64,000 nt of DNA from Lentzea sp033794685 (GTDB taxonomy: Bacteria; Actinomycetota; Actinomycetes; Mycobacteriales; Pseudonocardiaceae). The notes beneath the pieces were generated by a model that was given only the letters and a program-made list of their open reading frames with translations, ran no database searches and was not told where the DNA came from. Made by a program: the position numbers and the translations under genes. Positions 6,950-17,288 of the stretch are shown piece by piece (the first letter of the stretch is position 1; the number at the start of each line of letters is the position of its first letter). The DNA is taken from NCBI GenBank assembly GCA_033794685.1, contig JARAYZ010000001.1; one strand, given 5' to 3'.

Positions 6950-9525
6950 GCGGTGATCTCCGTGAGGTAGCCGAGCGCGACGAGGTCCGCGACGGGGTAG
7001 GTGGCGCGGTACCGGCTGCCGCCGCCGGGCTGGCCGAACCAGGGCGCGCTGATCGTGCGGTGCACGGGCAGGTCCTTCTCGACGCGATAACGCCGGTAGC
7101 CCTCGTCCGCGGCCTGGGGAGGCAGCGAACGCTGGGAGAACGGGGTGCCCGCGGCGCTCAGGACGCGGCCTTCCGGGGTGCCGAACCGGTCGAGTTCGGT
7201 GCCCGCCTTCACGATCTCGGGCCGGCTGTCCTCGTAGCCGCCCTCGCGTTCGGCCGGCCAGCGCGGAGTGCCGTCCTCGTGCTGGAACAGGCTTTCCCAG
7301 TCGCGTTCGTGCATGCCCGCGAGCGGGTCGTGGCCTTCGAGCAGCGCCTGCACGATCGGGTGATCCTTGCCGAGGCCGTCGTGCTGCGGGGACGGCTGGG
7401 CGGAGGACGTGTCGATCCGCTGCGGGTGGTCGTCCGGGCCGAACCGGGGAACGGCCTGCTCCTCCACCTGTGGAGGCGGTGGGAGCTGACGAGCCGGCTT
7501 CGGGGCGAGCCGCGGCGCCCTGCCCGCGCTCAGGAAGATGGCCATGAACCAACTGCCCGCCGCGGCCGCCGTGTAGGTGTGGCCGATGATCTCGCCGGCG
7601 AGGGCCTGGTCCTCCCGGCTCTCGAGGCGGTCGCTGAGCGCGTGCGACGCCGGCTGGCCGCCGGTGTCGACAGTGGCCAGCGGGCCTGACGTGGTGATGT
7701 CACCGAGATCAACGTCGGCACCCGGCGCGGCCGGGGTGGCGATCGTGTCCCCGACCTTCTGCGCACCGGCCGTGTCGGGATCGGGCTCGCCGAACTCCCA
7801 GGCCTGCGCCTGAGCGTCCTTGGCCGCCTGGTCCTTCGCCAGTGCTTCCTTCGCCGTCACCTGGGCCTGCGGACTCTGGCCGTGCGCGGCGGTCTGCGTG
7901 CCGGACGCCGCCTGACCCGGCCCCTGCGCCTGGGTCGGCTGAACACCGGCCTGGCCACCGAACTGGGTCGGCTGGGCCGGCTGGCTCGCGGCCGGCAGTG
8001 CGCCGGGAACACCGGTCTTGGCCGCGGCGGCCTGCGCACCCGGCTTGGCGTCGCCCGGCTTGACCTCACCGGACTTGACCTCACCGACCCGCGCCTCAGC
8101 CGCCTTCGCGTCCACGGCCTTGGCGGCCTGCTGCGCTGCCTGACCCTGCTGGCCGGGAGCCTGCGCACCGCTCTGCTGGTGTCCCACGACGCCACCGACC
8201 TGGGAAGCGGCCGCCGGAACACCACCGGCAGCGACACCACCGATCGGTCCGGCCGCCGGAGCGGCAGCGCCCATCGGACTGCCCATCGCCGGACCCGCGG
8301 GAGCGGGCTGGGCGGCCGGAGCGGCGGGCGCCGCGGTCTGAGGCGCGGAGGGCCCCTGACCGGGAACCTCGCCGCCACGGATCAACGGCTGGTCGAGCAC
8401 CGCGGCGCCGGACGCCTGGGTCGTGCCGTCGGCGATGGGCCCGAGGGTGCCCGCGACGCTCGGGATCACGTCGGCCACCGGCTGCGCGACGGGCGCGACG
8501 ACCGGCCCGACGGCGTGGACGGGGTTGGCCACGAGACCGGGCACCGGCCCCTTGCCCTCACCACGCCCGGAACCTTCACCACGTCCGTCACCATGACCAT
8601 GTCCCGGACCGTCACCATCGCCCCGCCCGTCGAACACGGGCCCGACGGTGTCACGGCCACCGGGCACCGCGTCCACCACCGGCTGCACGACAGCGGCAGC
8701 GGGCGCGGTGACGGGAGCAGCGGCGTCGAGAACAGGTGCCGCAACGTCGGCCACAGCACCGACGACAGGTGCAACGGGTGCGGTCACAGCGCCCACGACC
8801 GGGGCGACCGGAGCGGTCACAGCCCCGACGACGGGCGCCACGGCCTCGGTCACCGGGGCGACCACGGCGGCGACGGGCTCGACGACGGGGGCGACCACGC
8901 CCGCCACCGGCGCCACCACGCCACCGACGATGTCCGTGATCGGCGACAACAGACCGCCGCTGCCGTTGCCGGGCCCGTGGGCACCGGGAGCGGTGTTGAC
9001 GGGGTTCGTGCCCTGGCTCATGTCGATGCCGCTGTCGAGCCGGATGGCCGAGGTCAGCGTGCTCTGGAGGTTCGCGACGTTGGCCGCGGCACCCTTGGTG
9101 AGCGTGTCGAGGCCGAGCAACGCGGCGGGGTTGCCGGCGTTGGCCGAGGCCGCGGCGGCATCGTTGTTCTTGGCCAGCGAGACCAGTTCGCGAACGATCT
9201 GGACCTTCGCGGCACCGACCTGCGTGGCAGCGTGGTCGAGGCGGTCGGCGGCGGCGTGGCACCCGCGGGCGGCGCGGTGGAAGTCGCCGTCCGGGGCCAC
9301 GACCTTGGCCCACCGCCCGCGCGCGGCGTCACCGGTACCGCCGGACATGCCGCCCAGCGCACGGTTGGCAGCACCGTCGGACGTGGTGCCGAGGCTCTTG
9401 ATCTTGTCGCCCGCCTCGCGCCACGCGGTGGCGCTGGACCGCATGGCGTCCTCGTCGGCCTTGGGCCACGAGACACCGGCCTTGGCCGCGATGGCGGTGA
9501 GTTCGGCGGGAAGCTCGATGCCCAT
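6946..9525 (-). CDS. Polymorphic toxin: WXG-like N-domain, Ala/Pro/Val linker, C-terminal TNT domain
   Basis: The 859-residue secreted toxin candidate has three parts. Residues ~1-130 are helical with a WPKADEDAMR start like the N-terminal domains of actinobacterial ESX-exported toxins. Residues ~190-690 are low-complexity, with PVAPVVGAVTA-type repeats then Ala/Gln/Pro-rich sequence. Residues ~735-859 match the TNT (tuberculosis necrotizing toxin) fold: LDRFGTPEGRVLSAAGTPF, QRSLPP, YRRYRV and APWFGQPGGGSRY, ending GYLTEI. TNT domains hydrolyse NAD+ and kill target cells. There is no Sec signal, so export by a type VII-like route is inferred. A WXG-like partner lies upstream (TGACATG junction) and a putative immunity gene downstream (4-nt overlap). 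Confidence 0.85.
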   Translation of the reverse strand: MGIELPAELTAIAAKAGVSWPKADEDAMRSSATAWREAGDKIKSLGTTSDGAANRALGGMSGGTGDAARGRWAKVVAPDGDFHRAARGCHAAADRLDHAATQVGAAKVQIVRELVSLAKNNDAAAASANAGNPAALLGLDTLTKGAAANVANLQSTLTSAIRLDSGIDMSQGTNPVNTAPGAHGPGNGSGGLLSPITDIVGGVVAPVAGVVAPVVEPVAAVVAPVTEAVAPVVGAVTAPVAPVVGAVTAPVAPVVGAVADVAAPVLDAAAPVTAPAAAVVQPVVDAVPGGRDTVGPVFDGRGDGDGPGHGHGDGRGEGSGRGEGKGPVPGLVANPVHAVGPVVAPVAQPVADVIPSVAGTLGPIADGTTQASGAAVLDQPLIRGGEVPGQGPSAPQTAAPAAPAAQPAPAGPAMGSPMGAAAPAAGPIGGVAAGGVPAAASQVGGVVGHQQSGAQAPGQQGQAAQQAAKAVDAKAAEARVGEVKSGEVKPGDAKPGAQAAAAKTGVPGALPAASQPAQPTQFGGQAGVQPTQAQGPGQAASGTQTAAHGQSPQAQVTAKEALAKDQAAKDAQAQAWEFGEPDPDTAGAQKVGDTIATPAAPGADVDLGDITTSGPLATVDTGGQPASHALSDRLESREDQALAGEIIGHTYTAAAAGSWFMAIFLSAGRAPRLAPKPARQLPPPPQVEEQAVPRFGPDDHPQRIDTSSAQPSPQHDGLGKDHPIVQALLEGHDPLAGMHERDWESLFQHEDGTPRWPAEREGGYEDSRPEIVKAGTELDRFGTPEGRVLSAAGTPFSQRSLPPQAADEGYRRYRVEKDLPVHRTISAPWFGQPGGGSRYRATYPVADLVALGYLTEITA
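8690..8925 (-). repeat. Short tandem repeats in the toxin linker
   Basis: Coding repeats based on PVAPVVGAV and VAPVVEPVAAV occur about every 27-36 nt; at the DNA level a gacgacgggcgccac/ggagcggtcacagc theme recurs. They form an extended, proline-spaced linker between the WXG-like and TNT parts of the toxin and are a likely site of length variation between strains. Confidence 0.7.
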
Positions 9526-9526
9526 G

Positions 9527-9841
9527 TCAGCCGTCCAACCTTCTCATCGCGGACGAGTTGCTCTCTTCGACGTGCCGGTACGTGGAAGCCGTGGCGGCGA
9601 GCTTGTCGCTCACGTCCCCCAACGTGGAGGCAAGCCCCAGCACAGCACCGGTGGCGTCACCGGAGGGCTTCTCGTGCGAGGCGGCGAAACTCCGCCCGAC
9701 AGCGTCGTCTCCCCAGCACGCACCGAACGAGGCGAGCGCCCGATCGAGCGTCCCCGCGATCTCGCCCGCCTGCCCCGCAAACCCCTTGAGCTCGCGCGCC
9801 CCGGCGTCGAGCCGCTCGAGGTCAGCCGAGTACCCGGTCAT
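9527..9841 (-). CDS. WXG100/ESX-like small helical protein
   Basis: The 104-residue product is helical, without signal peptide, and carries ACWGDDAVGRSFA in the central turn, a W-G-D-D variant of the WXG hairpin seen in ESX substrates. The ATG at 9841 overlaps the upstream stop (ATGA), and its own stop is separated by one base from the toxin start, so the three genes are coupled. By analogy with EsxE/EsxF-type partners it probably pairs with the N-domain of the toxin for secretion; this is inference. A longer reading from 9877 was rejected because the coupled ATG fits the family start. Confidence 0.75.
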   Translation of the reverse strand: MTGYSADLERLDAGARELKGFAGQAGEIAGTLDRALASFGACWGDDAVGRSFAASHEKPSGDATGAVLGLASTLGDVSDKLAATASTYRHVEESNSSAMRRLDG

Positions 9842-10323
9842 CGGACCCTCCTGTCGATGAGCTCGGAGTCGAGCCAACTCTCCCGCTGCTCGTTGTCCTC
9901 GTCGTCGTCCACGCGGAGCCCAACGGGCCGGTGCCCCAGGTCCACGGTCTCGGTGTCGTCGACCGCGTACTCGTCGGGCCGCAGATCAGCGGTCCCGGCG
10001 ACCAAGGCCGCGGGATCCGTCGCAGACGGCAACACAGCGCTCAACGTCTGATAGGTGTCCTCGGCAGCACTGGCAGCAGCAGCCGCCACAGTCCGCACGA
10101 TCAACTCGGCCAACTGCTCGGGCCGATGCCTGCGATAGGCCATCTCGGAAAGCTCGAGTCCCACCAGCGCACCCCCGGCCCCCACGGTCGCCGAGACCGT
10201 CCCGTCAGGACTGGCGGCCTGCCCGGACACAGCGGCAAGCTCACGCTGGACCGAAGCAAGCTGCTCGCGGCTGCGCCGATAGTCGGCGAGCATCTCCTCG
10301 ACCTGCGCACGGTGGTCGTCCAC
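9838..10323 (-). CDS. YbaB/EbfC-family nucleoid-associated-like protein
   Basis: The 161-residue product has an N-terminal helix (~1-35), then SPDGTVSATVGAGGALVGLELSE and the YRRHRPEQLAELIVRTVAAA helix, the core of the YbaB/EbfC DNA-binding fold. An acidic, disordered tail (DDDEDNEQRES) is added. Such proteins are the usual first gene of WXG/toxin operons in Pseudonocardiaceae and might act as a chaperone or DNA-binding regulator; which is unknown. GTG at 10323 follows a GAGGGGGA Shine-Dalgarno. Confidence 0.8.
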   Translation of the reverse strand: MDDHRAQVEEMLADYRRSREQLASVQRELAAVSGQAASPDGTVSATVGAGGALVGLELSEMAYRRHRPEQLAELIVRTVAAAAASAAEDTYQTLSAVLPSATDPAALVAGTADLRPDEYAVDDTETVDLGHRPVGLRVDDDEDNEQRESWLDSELIDRRVR

Positions 10324-10418
10324 CGAGTCCCCCTCACACGCATAGCCCTGGGCTCGGGCTCTAGGACGCCGTCGCCCATAGATCGGTTCCCAGCGGATTC
10401 AGTTACTAGGATCAACGG

Positions 10419-10859
10419 ATGATCGCCTTCGAGGATCTGCCCGCAGGCCGCATCATCCCGCTCGGCGAGCTCACCGTCGACAGGGAGGACATGCTGGACT
10501 TCGCGAAGAAGTTCGACCCGCAACCGTTCCACCTGGACGAGCAAGCGGGCAAGAACTCGATTTTCGGCGGTTTGTCCGCCTCGGGCTGGTACACCGCATC
10601 ACTCTGGATGCGCCGCTGGGTGGACGAGGTCCTCGCGGACTCCACCTCCCAGGGCTCACCGGGAGGCCGGGAACTCTCGTGGCTGGCCCCGGTCTACCCA
10701 GGCGACACCCTGACGTTCGCGGCAAAGGTGCTCAGCGCACGACTGTCGAAGAAGCGCCCAGAACTGGGCCTGGTGGAGTTCGAGGGCACAGCGAGCCGGG
10801 ACGACCAACTGGTGTTCCGATTCGTGGCAACGGGCATGTTCACAGCACGCAACGCCTAG
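10419..10859 (+). CDS. MaoC-like (hotdog-fold) dehydratase
   Basis: The 146-residue single hotdog domain shows FDPQPFHLDEQAG, the Asp/His catalytic region of R-specific enoyl-CoA hydratases, followed by FGGLSASGWYTASLWMR and a PVYPGDTLTFAAKV strand. MaoC-like enzymes hydrate trans-2-enoyl-CoA thioesters in fatty-acid or polyketide metabolism; the exact substrate is not evident. ATG at 10419 is 6 nt after TAGGAT (10407-10412), a leaderless promoter arrangement. It is transcribed alone, divergent from the toxin operon and followed by a large palindrome. Confidence 0.85.
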   Translation: MIAFEDLPAGRIIPLGELTVDREDMLDFAKKFDPQPFHLDEQAGKNSIFGGLSASGWYTASLWMRRWVDEVLADSTSQGSPGGRELSWLAPVYPGDTLTFAAKVLSARLSKKRPELGLVEFEGTASRDDQLVFRFVATGMFTARNA

Positions 10860-10910
10860 CCCCACCCGAACGCGATGCCGCAGGCGAGCCGCCCTTACCA
10901 AAAGGTCCGG

Positions 10911-11052
10911 GTGGGGTGGCTTCGTCACGAGTCGTGCCATAGCTCTTGCTGCATGCCTGAAGGGGTGTCAAACCGCCACGCTTTTCGGCGGTTTGACACC
11001 CCTTCAGGCATGTGGCCCGCTCTTGGCTCGACTCGTGACGAAGCCACCCCAC
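10911..11052. repeat. Nested large inverted repeat (possible REP/MITE-like element)
   Basis: Two perfect inverted repeats are nested. The inner one has 26-nt arms at 10952-10977 and 10987-11012 with a 9-nt loop. The outer one has 24-nt arms at 10911-10934 and 11029-11052. The intervening 17- and 16-nt stretches do not pair. The 142-bp block fills most of the only gene-free stretch over 300 bp in the window (10860-11175). The rest of that stretch (11053-11175) shows no gene. There is no terminal T-run, so it is more than a simple terminator, although it could stop transcription between the convergent MaoC and lyase genes. Confidence 0.9.
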
Positions 11053-11175
11053 CACCGCAACCACCAACGCAACGCGCCTCCGCCCAAAGCAACAGGCGTG
11101 CCATCTACCCGCGCACGGCGCAGGCCCCGGCTTTGGATCAGATTGGCGGGGTCTGGGGCGGAGCCCCAGGAAGGC

Positions 11176-12105
11176 CTACTTACCCAACGCCCGCACAACA
11201 CGGGAAGGACTGGGCCGCCCCAGTTGCTCAGCCATCCACACCGAGGTCTCGACCAACTTGTCGAGATCAACCCCGGTCTCGACCCCAAGCCCGTCCAACA
11301 TCCACACCAGATCCTCGGTAGCGAGATTCCCAGTGGCCGACTCGGCATAGGGACACCCACCCAGCCCGCCGGCCGACGAGTCCACAGTCGTGACCCCACA
11401 ACGCAAAGCGGCCAACGTGTTGGACAACGCCTGCCCATAGGTGTCGTGGAAGTGCACAGCCAACCGCGAAACATCCTCAAACCCGCCGAGCAAAGCCTCG
11501 ACCTGCCCAGGAGTGGCAACCCCGATGGTGTCCCCCAAAGACAACTGAGAACACCCCATCTCCAGCAACCGCTCCCCAACGGCGACCACCTGGGCCCGGG
11601 CGACAGCCCCCTCCCAAGGATCGCCGAAGCACATCGACACGTACCCGCGCACGTCCAACCCCGCTGCCAGCGCACGAGAAACGGTCGGCTCGAACATCTC
11701 GAACTGGGAATCCAACGTCCGGTTCAGGTTCCGGGAGGCAAAGGTCTCCGTGGCCGAAGCGAAGATCGCGATGTGCGAGACCCCGGCCTCCAACGCCCGA
11801 TCCAGCCCACGCTCGTTCGGCACCAGCACGGGATAAACCACGCCGTCCCGGGCCCGAAGCCCAGCCAGCAACTCGGCGGCGTCGGCCAACTGCGGCACCC
11901 ACTTGGGGTGCACGAACGACGTGGCCTCCAAAACGGACAGCCCAGCCGAAGCCAGCCGATCCAGGAACTCCAGCTTCACCGCCACGGGCACGACGACGGA
12001 CTCGTTCTGCAGCCCGTCCCGGGCCCCGACCTCCCAGATCGTCACCCGCGACGGCAACGACCCGCCGGGGACGACGTCGGGCAGTCCGACCTCACGCGCG
12101 CCCAT
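11176..12105 (-). CDS. Hydroxymethylglutaryl-CoA lyase-like enzyme
   Basis: The 309-residue TIM-barrel lyase of the HMGL-like family shows the first catalytic loop IWEVGARDGLQNE, the metal-binding LAVHFHDTYGQALSN and the C-terminal GLGGCPYAESATGN loop with the HMG-CoA-lyase active-site Cys. It would split 3-hydroxy-3-methylglutaryl-CoA into acetyl-CoA and acetoacetate in leucine catabolism; a related acyl-CoA lyase activity is possible. ATG at 12105 overlaps the end of the upstream PH-domain gene by 14 nt. A start around 12061 would also leave the catalytic core intact. Confidence 0.88.
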   Translation of the reverse strand: MGAREVGLPDVVPGGSLPSRVTIWEVGARDGLQNESVVVPVAVKLEFLDRLASAGLSVLEATSFVHPKWVPQLADAAELLAGLRARDGVVYPVLVPNERGLDRALEAGVSHIAIFASATETFASRNLNRTLDSQFEMFEPTVSRALAAGLDVRGYVSMCFGDPWEGAVARAQVVAVGERLLEMGCSQLSLGDTIGVATPGQVEALLGGFEDVSRLAVHFHDTYGQALSNTLAALRCGVTTVDSSAGGLGGCPYAESATGNLATEDLVWMLDGLGVETGVDLDKLVETSVWMAEQLGRPSPSRVVRALGK

Positions 12106-12616
12106 CGAGTGCTCCGGGGTGGAAGTCGTCGTCGGGGTTGTCGTTGACCTCTCGGTACAACATCGTGTGCACCTTCTCCACGGACGGGATGTCGTCGAAC
12201 TCGAGCGGCTCGTCCGAGGCCGACTCGATGATCAGGGTGCCGCAGCCGAGCAGGCGGTCGAGGAAACTGTGCTCGAAGCGGACGCTGTTCACACGAGCCA
12301 AAGGGATGTCGAGGCCTGTGCGCTTGAACACTCCCTCGCGGTACATCACGCGGTCCGACGTGATGATGAAGTGCGTCGTCCGCCAGCGCACGACCGGCGC
12401 GATCGTCAGCCACAGGACCAGCACCACGCCGATCACGGCCAGGGCGATCCACGCGATCGAACCCCACGACTGGTCACCGACGAGCCCGGCGAGGTAGGTG
12501 CCGAGCGCGACCACCACCAGCAGCCAGAACACCGGGAAGATCAGCATCTTCCAGTGGGGGTGCTTGTGGATCACGACGTGCTCGCCGGAGCTCAGCAGGT
12601 CGTCGGGATAGGCCAT
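12092..12616 (-). CDS. Membrane protein with bacterial PH domain
   Basis: The 174-residue product has two adjacent membrane helices (residues ~25-45 and ~53-75) followed by a bPH domain (RTTHFIITSDRVMYREGVFKRTGLDIPLARVNSV), the arrangement of YdbS/YdbT-like proteins. Family roles are poorly defined and linked to membrane or envelope stress. ATG at 12616 lies 6 nt after TAGGGT (12628-12623), a leaderless promoter that overlaps the stop region of birA. It is followed directly by the HMG-CoA-lyase-like gene. Confidence 0.85.
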   Translation of the reverse strand: MAYPDDLLSSGEHVVIHKHPHWKMLIFPVFWLLVVVALGTYLAGLVGDQSWGSIAWIALAVIGVVLVLWLTIAPVVRWRTTHFIITSDRVMYREGVFKRTGLDIPLARVNSVRFEHSFLDRLLGCGTLIIESASDEPLEFDDIPSVEKVHTMLYREVNDNPDDDFHPGALDGRA

Positions 12617-12629
12617 GGAGCAACCCTAA

Positions 12630-13433
12630 CTACGCCGGGCGCAAATGCACCACGTCACCAGCGGACACGCCGTGGTCCACCCCGTCGGTGCCGCGCACCA
12701 CCAGCGTGCCGTCGGCTTCGATGCGCTGCGCCACCCCGACCAGCTGAACACCACCCGAAAGTTCGACGCGCACGTTCTGGCCGACGGTCGACGAGTGCTC
12801 CTCGTACTCCTCCAGCACACCGGACTCGACGGCGTCGCCCTCGTTCTTGCGCCACACGCCTTCCAGCCCGGCCAGCTCGACCAGGAGCCGGAACGCGAGC
12901 TCGCCGCGATCCAGTTCGGTGGCGCCCAGGTCCTCCAGCGACGTCGGCGGGAGACCACCGGGTGCGGGCTCCACGTCGGACGGCAGCTTCGCCACGTTCA
13001 GGCCGATGCCGACGACGACGGAGCCGTCGGCGGTGATCTCGGACAGGATGCCGGCGCCCTTGCCCGGCCCGGCACCGAGCAGCAGGTCGTTCGGCCACTT
13101 CAGCGTCGCCTCGACCCCCACCGACTCGGCGACGCGCACGAGCGCGAGCCCGGCGATCAGGTTCAGCCACGGCAACCGCGCGGCGGGCACACCGGCCGGG
13201 CGGAACAGCACGCTGACGTAGAGGCCACCTTCGGGGGACGACCAACTGCGGCCGCGACGGCCCTGGCCCGCGCTCTGCTCCAGCGCGATCAGCACGGTGC
13301 GGTCGGCGGCACCAGAGGCGGCGAGGTCCGCATTGGTGGACGCGGTGGTCTCGACGACGTCGAGAGCGGCGTACGGGCCGTTGGGTGCGACGAGCCGTGA
13401 GCGCAGCTCTTCGGCGTCGAGTGCGGTGGTCAT
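12630..13433 (-). CDS. birA: Biotin-[acetyl-CoA-carboxylase] ligase, group I
   Basis: The 267-residue protein ligase attaches biotin to the carrier domain of acyl-CoA carboxylases. It has the biotinyl-AMP loop GQGRRGRSW (~residues 56-64), the KWPNDLLL motif and the GIGLNVAKLP strand, with a C-terminal SH3-like cap. It starts directly at the catalytic domain and has no DNA-binding helix-turn-helix, so it is a non-repressor type. ATG at 13433 lies 6 nt after TAGCCT (13445-13440), a leaderless promoter. It is divergent from accD, which encodes a subunit of the enzyme family it modifies, as in M. tuberculosis. Confidence 0.93.
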   Translation of the reverse strand: MTTALDAEELRSRLVAPNGPYAALDVVETTASTNADLAASGAADRTVLIALEQSAGQGRRGRSWSSPEGGLYVSVLFRPAGVPAARLPWLNLIAGLALVRVAESVGVEATLKWPNDLLLGAGPGKGAGILSEITADGSVVVGIGLNVAKLPSDVEPAPGGLPPTSLEDLGATELDRGELAFRLLVELAGLEGVWRKNEGDAVESGVLEEYEEHSSTVGQNVRVELSGGVQLVGVAQRIEADGTLVVRGTDGVDHGVSAGDVVHLRPA

Positions 13434-13550
13434 CGCGCCAGGCTATTGGAACGGAAGAGAGTACGTGCGATCGAACACGACGAACAGGTTGCCGTGACCT
13501 GGACAACTGCACGGGGCAGTTCAGCAATGGTCTCGTTAGGCTGCCAGCCC

Positions 13551-15193
<1,643 letters not shown>

Positions 15194-15197
<4 letters not shown>

Positions 15198-15418
15198 CCG
15201 CGCCGGAGGAGAGCACGCCGCTGCTCAAGGTCGTCAAGGGCGCGCCCGACGACCACCAACTGGCTGCGCTGACGGCCGTCATCGCCGGGCTGGCGTCCGC
15301 CGCGCCCGCCGAGGACGAGCCGAAGCAGCGTTCGGAGTGGGCGAACCCCACCCGTCGCGTGAGGCGCGCGGTGCAGCACGGACCGGGCGCTTGGCGCGCC
15401 TCCGGGTTCCCCGGTTAA
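15194..15418 (+). CDS. accE: Acyl-CoA carboxylase epsilon subunit
   Basis: The 74-residue product matches the small actinobacterial AccE subunit that stabilises the AccA-AccD complex: LLKVVKGAPDDHQLAALTAVI near the start and a C-terminal WANPTRRVRR...GAWRASGFP tail. GTG at 15194 overlaps the accD stop by four nt, so the two are coupled. The gene lies in a frame otherwise filled by a long shadow of accD and is easily missed. Its last four nt overlap the convergent membrane-protein gene. Confidence 0.92.
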
Positions 15419-15801
15419 CAGTCCACTCGACGACTGGCGACGTTCGGGCCGACGGCGACCTCGCGACAGCGGGTCTCGCCGTCGACCTGCATCTTCAGCG
15501 TCCAGAACGCGCTGCCGTACGCCGAGGTCCTGCGCAGCACCTCGACGCCCGCGTGGTTGAGCGGCGAGCCCGAGCGCACGGCGGGCACGACCGACGAGAG
15601 CAACGCGTTCTCCGCGCGATCGGCGGTGTCGGCGAACGGCCAAATGGGCACTCCATAGCCGATCGGGTCACTCGCGAGCACACTTCCAACGCCGAGTGAT
15701 CCGATGAGCCCGCCGAGCACGACGAGCAGTGCCGCGATCCGTCTGCGCTTGCCTTCGCGATCGGAGCCGCGTTCGGTGAGGACAAGCACCCAGCGCTTCA
15801 C
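15415..15801 (-). CDS. Membrane-anchored protein of unknown function
   Basis: This 128-residue protein was not recognised. A basic N-terminus (REGKRRR) precedes a single hydrophobic segment (~residues 22-42: IAALLVVLGGLIGSLGVGSVL), so the C-terminal ~85 residues should be outside the membrane. These include two Cys (one as the last residue) that could form a disulfide. It is convergent with accE, overlapping by 4 nt, and divergent from the MFS transporter gene. Confidence 0.6.
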   Translation of the reverse strand: MKRWVLVLTERGSDREGKRRRIAALLVVLGGLIGSLGVGSVLASDPIGYGVPIWPFADTADRAENALLSSVVPAVRSGSPLNHAGVEVLRRTSAYGSAFWTLKMQVDGETRCREVAVGPNVASRRVDC

Positions 15802-15878
15802 TCTTCCGAGAGTGCCTACCGAAGAGGTGATCGCGCATCAGCAGTACTACTCAATCGGACCGTGCGAACTGGCGGACT

Positions 15879-17288
15879 GTGTACGCGCTGTGCATCGGCT
15901 TCTTCATGACGCTGCTGGACACGACCATCGTCAACGTCGCGCTGCCGTCGATGATCACCGATCTGAACGCCTCCCTGAACGACGTCATCTGGGTGGTCAG
16001 CGCCTACCTGCTCGCGTTCGCGGTGCCGTTGCTGCTGACCGGGCGGCTGGGTGACCGGTACGGGCCGAAGCGGCTCTACGGCATCGGGCTCGTGCTCTTC
16101 CTCGTGGCGTCGCTGGCCTGCGGGCTCGCCACCAGTTCCGACGCGCTGATCGCCGCCCGCGTCTTCCAGGGCCTGGGCGCCGCGGCCATGACCCCGCAGA
16201 CGATGGCGTTCATCACGCACCTGTTCCCGGCGGCCAAGCGCGGTGCGGCCCTGGGCATGTGGGGGTCGGTGGCCGGGCTCGCGACGGTCTCCGGGCCGTT
16301 GCTCGGCGGGGTGCTGGTGACGCACCTGGGCTGGGAGTGGATCTTCTTCGTGAACCTCCCGATCGGCGTGCTGGCGCTGGTGCTGCTGTTCCTGTGGGTG
16401 CCTGACCTGCGGCCGGACCGGGCGCCGAGGTTCGACGTGCTCGGGGTCGTGCTGTGCTGCCTCGGGCTGGGGCTCGCGGTGTTCGGGATCCAGAACGGCG
16501 AGCACTACCGGTGGGGCCGGGTCGCGGGGCCGATCACCATCGCCGAGATCATCGCGGCCGGGGTGCTGTTCCTCGTGGCGTTCGTGTTCTGGCAGGCGTC
16601 CGCGCGCAACCCCGAGCCGCTGATGCCGCTGCGGATCTTCCGCAACCGCAACTTCTCGCTCGGCAACGTCGCGAACATCGCCATCGGCATCACGGTGACC
16701 GGCGTGTTCGTGCCGCTGGCGCTGTTCCTGCAGACCGTGCCGAAGCTGTCGCCGCTGATGACGGGCCTGGTCACGGCGCCCGCGTCGCTGATGTCCGGTG
16801 TCGTGGCGGTGTTCGCGGGCCGGTTGTCGAACCGGGCGGACGCCAAGTACCTGCCGATCACCGGGTTCGCGCTGATGGCGGCGGGCATCGTCGCGATGAC
16901 GTTCCTGCTCGGCGACGGGTCGCAGTGGGTGCTGCTGCCGTCGATGGTCGCGCTGGGCATCGGCATGGGGCTCGTGTTCTCGCCGCTGACGAACATCTCC
17001 ACGCGCACCCTCGACCGATCGCTGCTCGGCGCCGGGTCCGGGATCTACAACACCTCGCGGCAGTTCGGGAACGTGCTGGGCAGCGCCGCGACGGCGGCCG
17101 TGCTCCAGGTCGTGCTGGCGGCCACGGGCGACTTCACCGCGGCCGTGCGGGCGGCGTTCTACCTGCTCCTCGCGGTGCTGGTGATCGGCATCGCCGCCGC
17201 GTTCGCCTTTCGGCAGGTCGCCGCGCCGAGCGTGACAGACTCGGCCCGTGCGTCTGATCCTGGCCTCCCAGTCACCCGCCCGTCTTAG
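15879..17288 (+). CDS. MFS drug/multidrug exporter, DHA2-like
   Basis: This product of about 469 residues has 14 hydrophobic segments. It carries the proton-antiporter signature LDTTIVNVALPSM in TM1, motif A GRLGDRYGPKRLYGIGL and motif C in TM5 (GSVAGLATVSGPLLGGVL), as in EmrB/QacA exporters that expel hydrophobic drugs in exchange for protons. GTG at 15879 is the first usable start after the in-frame TGA at 15832; it leaves almost no residues before TM1, while the open frame continues 15 codons upstream without ATG/GTG/TTG, so the true start is uncertain. The end overlaps maf by 41 nt. Confidence 0.85.
   Translation: MYALCIGFFMTLLDTTIVNVALPSMITDLNASLNDVIWVVSAYLLAFAVPLLLTGRLGDRYGPKRLYGIGLVLFLVASLACGLATSSDALIAARVFQGLGAAAMTPQTMAFITHLFPAAKRGAALGMWGSVAGLATVSGPLLGGVLVTHLGWEWIFFVNLPIGVLALVLLFLWVPDLRPDRAPRFDVLGVVLCCLGLGLAVFGIQNGEHYRWGRVAGPITIAEIIAAGVLFLVAFVFWQASARNPEPLMPLRIFRNRNFSLGNVANIAIGITVTGVFVPLALFLQTVPKLSPLMTGLVTAPASLMSGVVAVFAGRLSNRADAKYLPITGFALMAAGIVAMTFLLGDGSQWVLLPSMVALGIGMGLVFSPLTNISTRTLDRSLLGAGSGIYNTSRQFGNVLGSAATAAVLQVVLAATGDFTAAVRAAFYLLLAVLVIGIAAAFAFRQVAAPSVTDSARASDPGLPVTRPS

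Noticed and set aside
8690..8925. Repeats as a possible CRISPR array
   Set aside because: Repeats are short, in coding phase and have no unique spacers; they encode the toxin linker.
10875..11321. Plus-strand 148-codon frame over the nested palindrome
   Set aside because: Its translation simply reads the inverted repeat arms; no Shine-Dalgarno and no domain.
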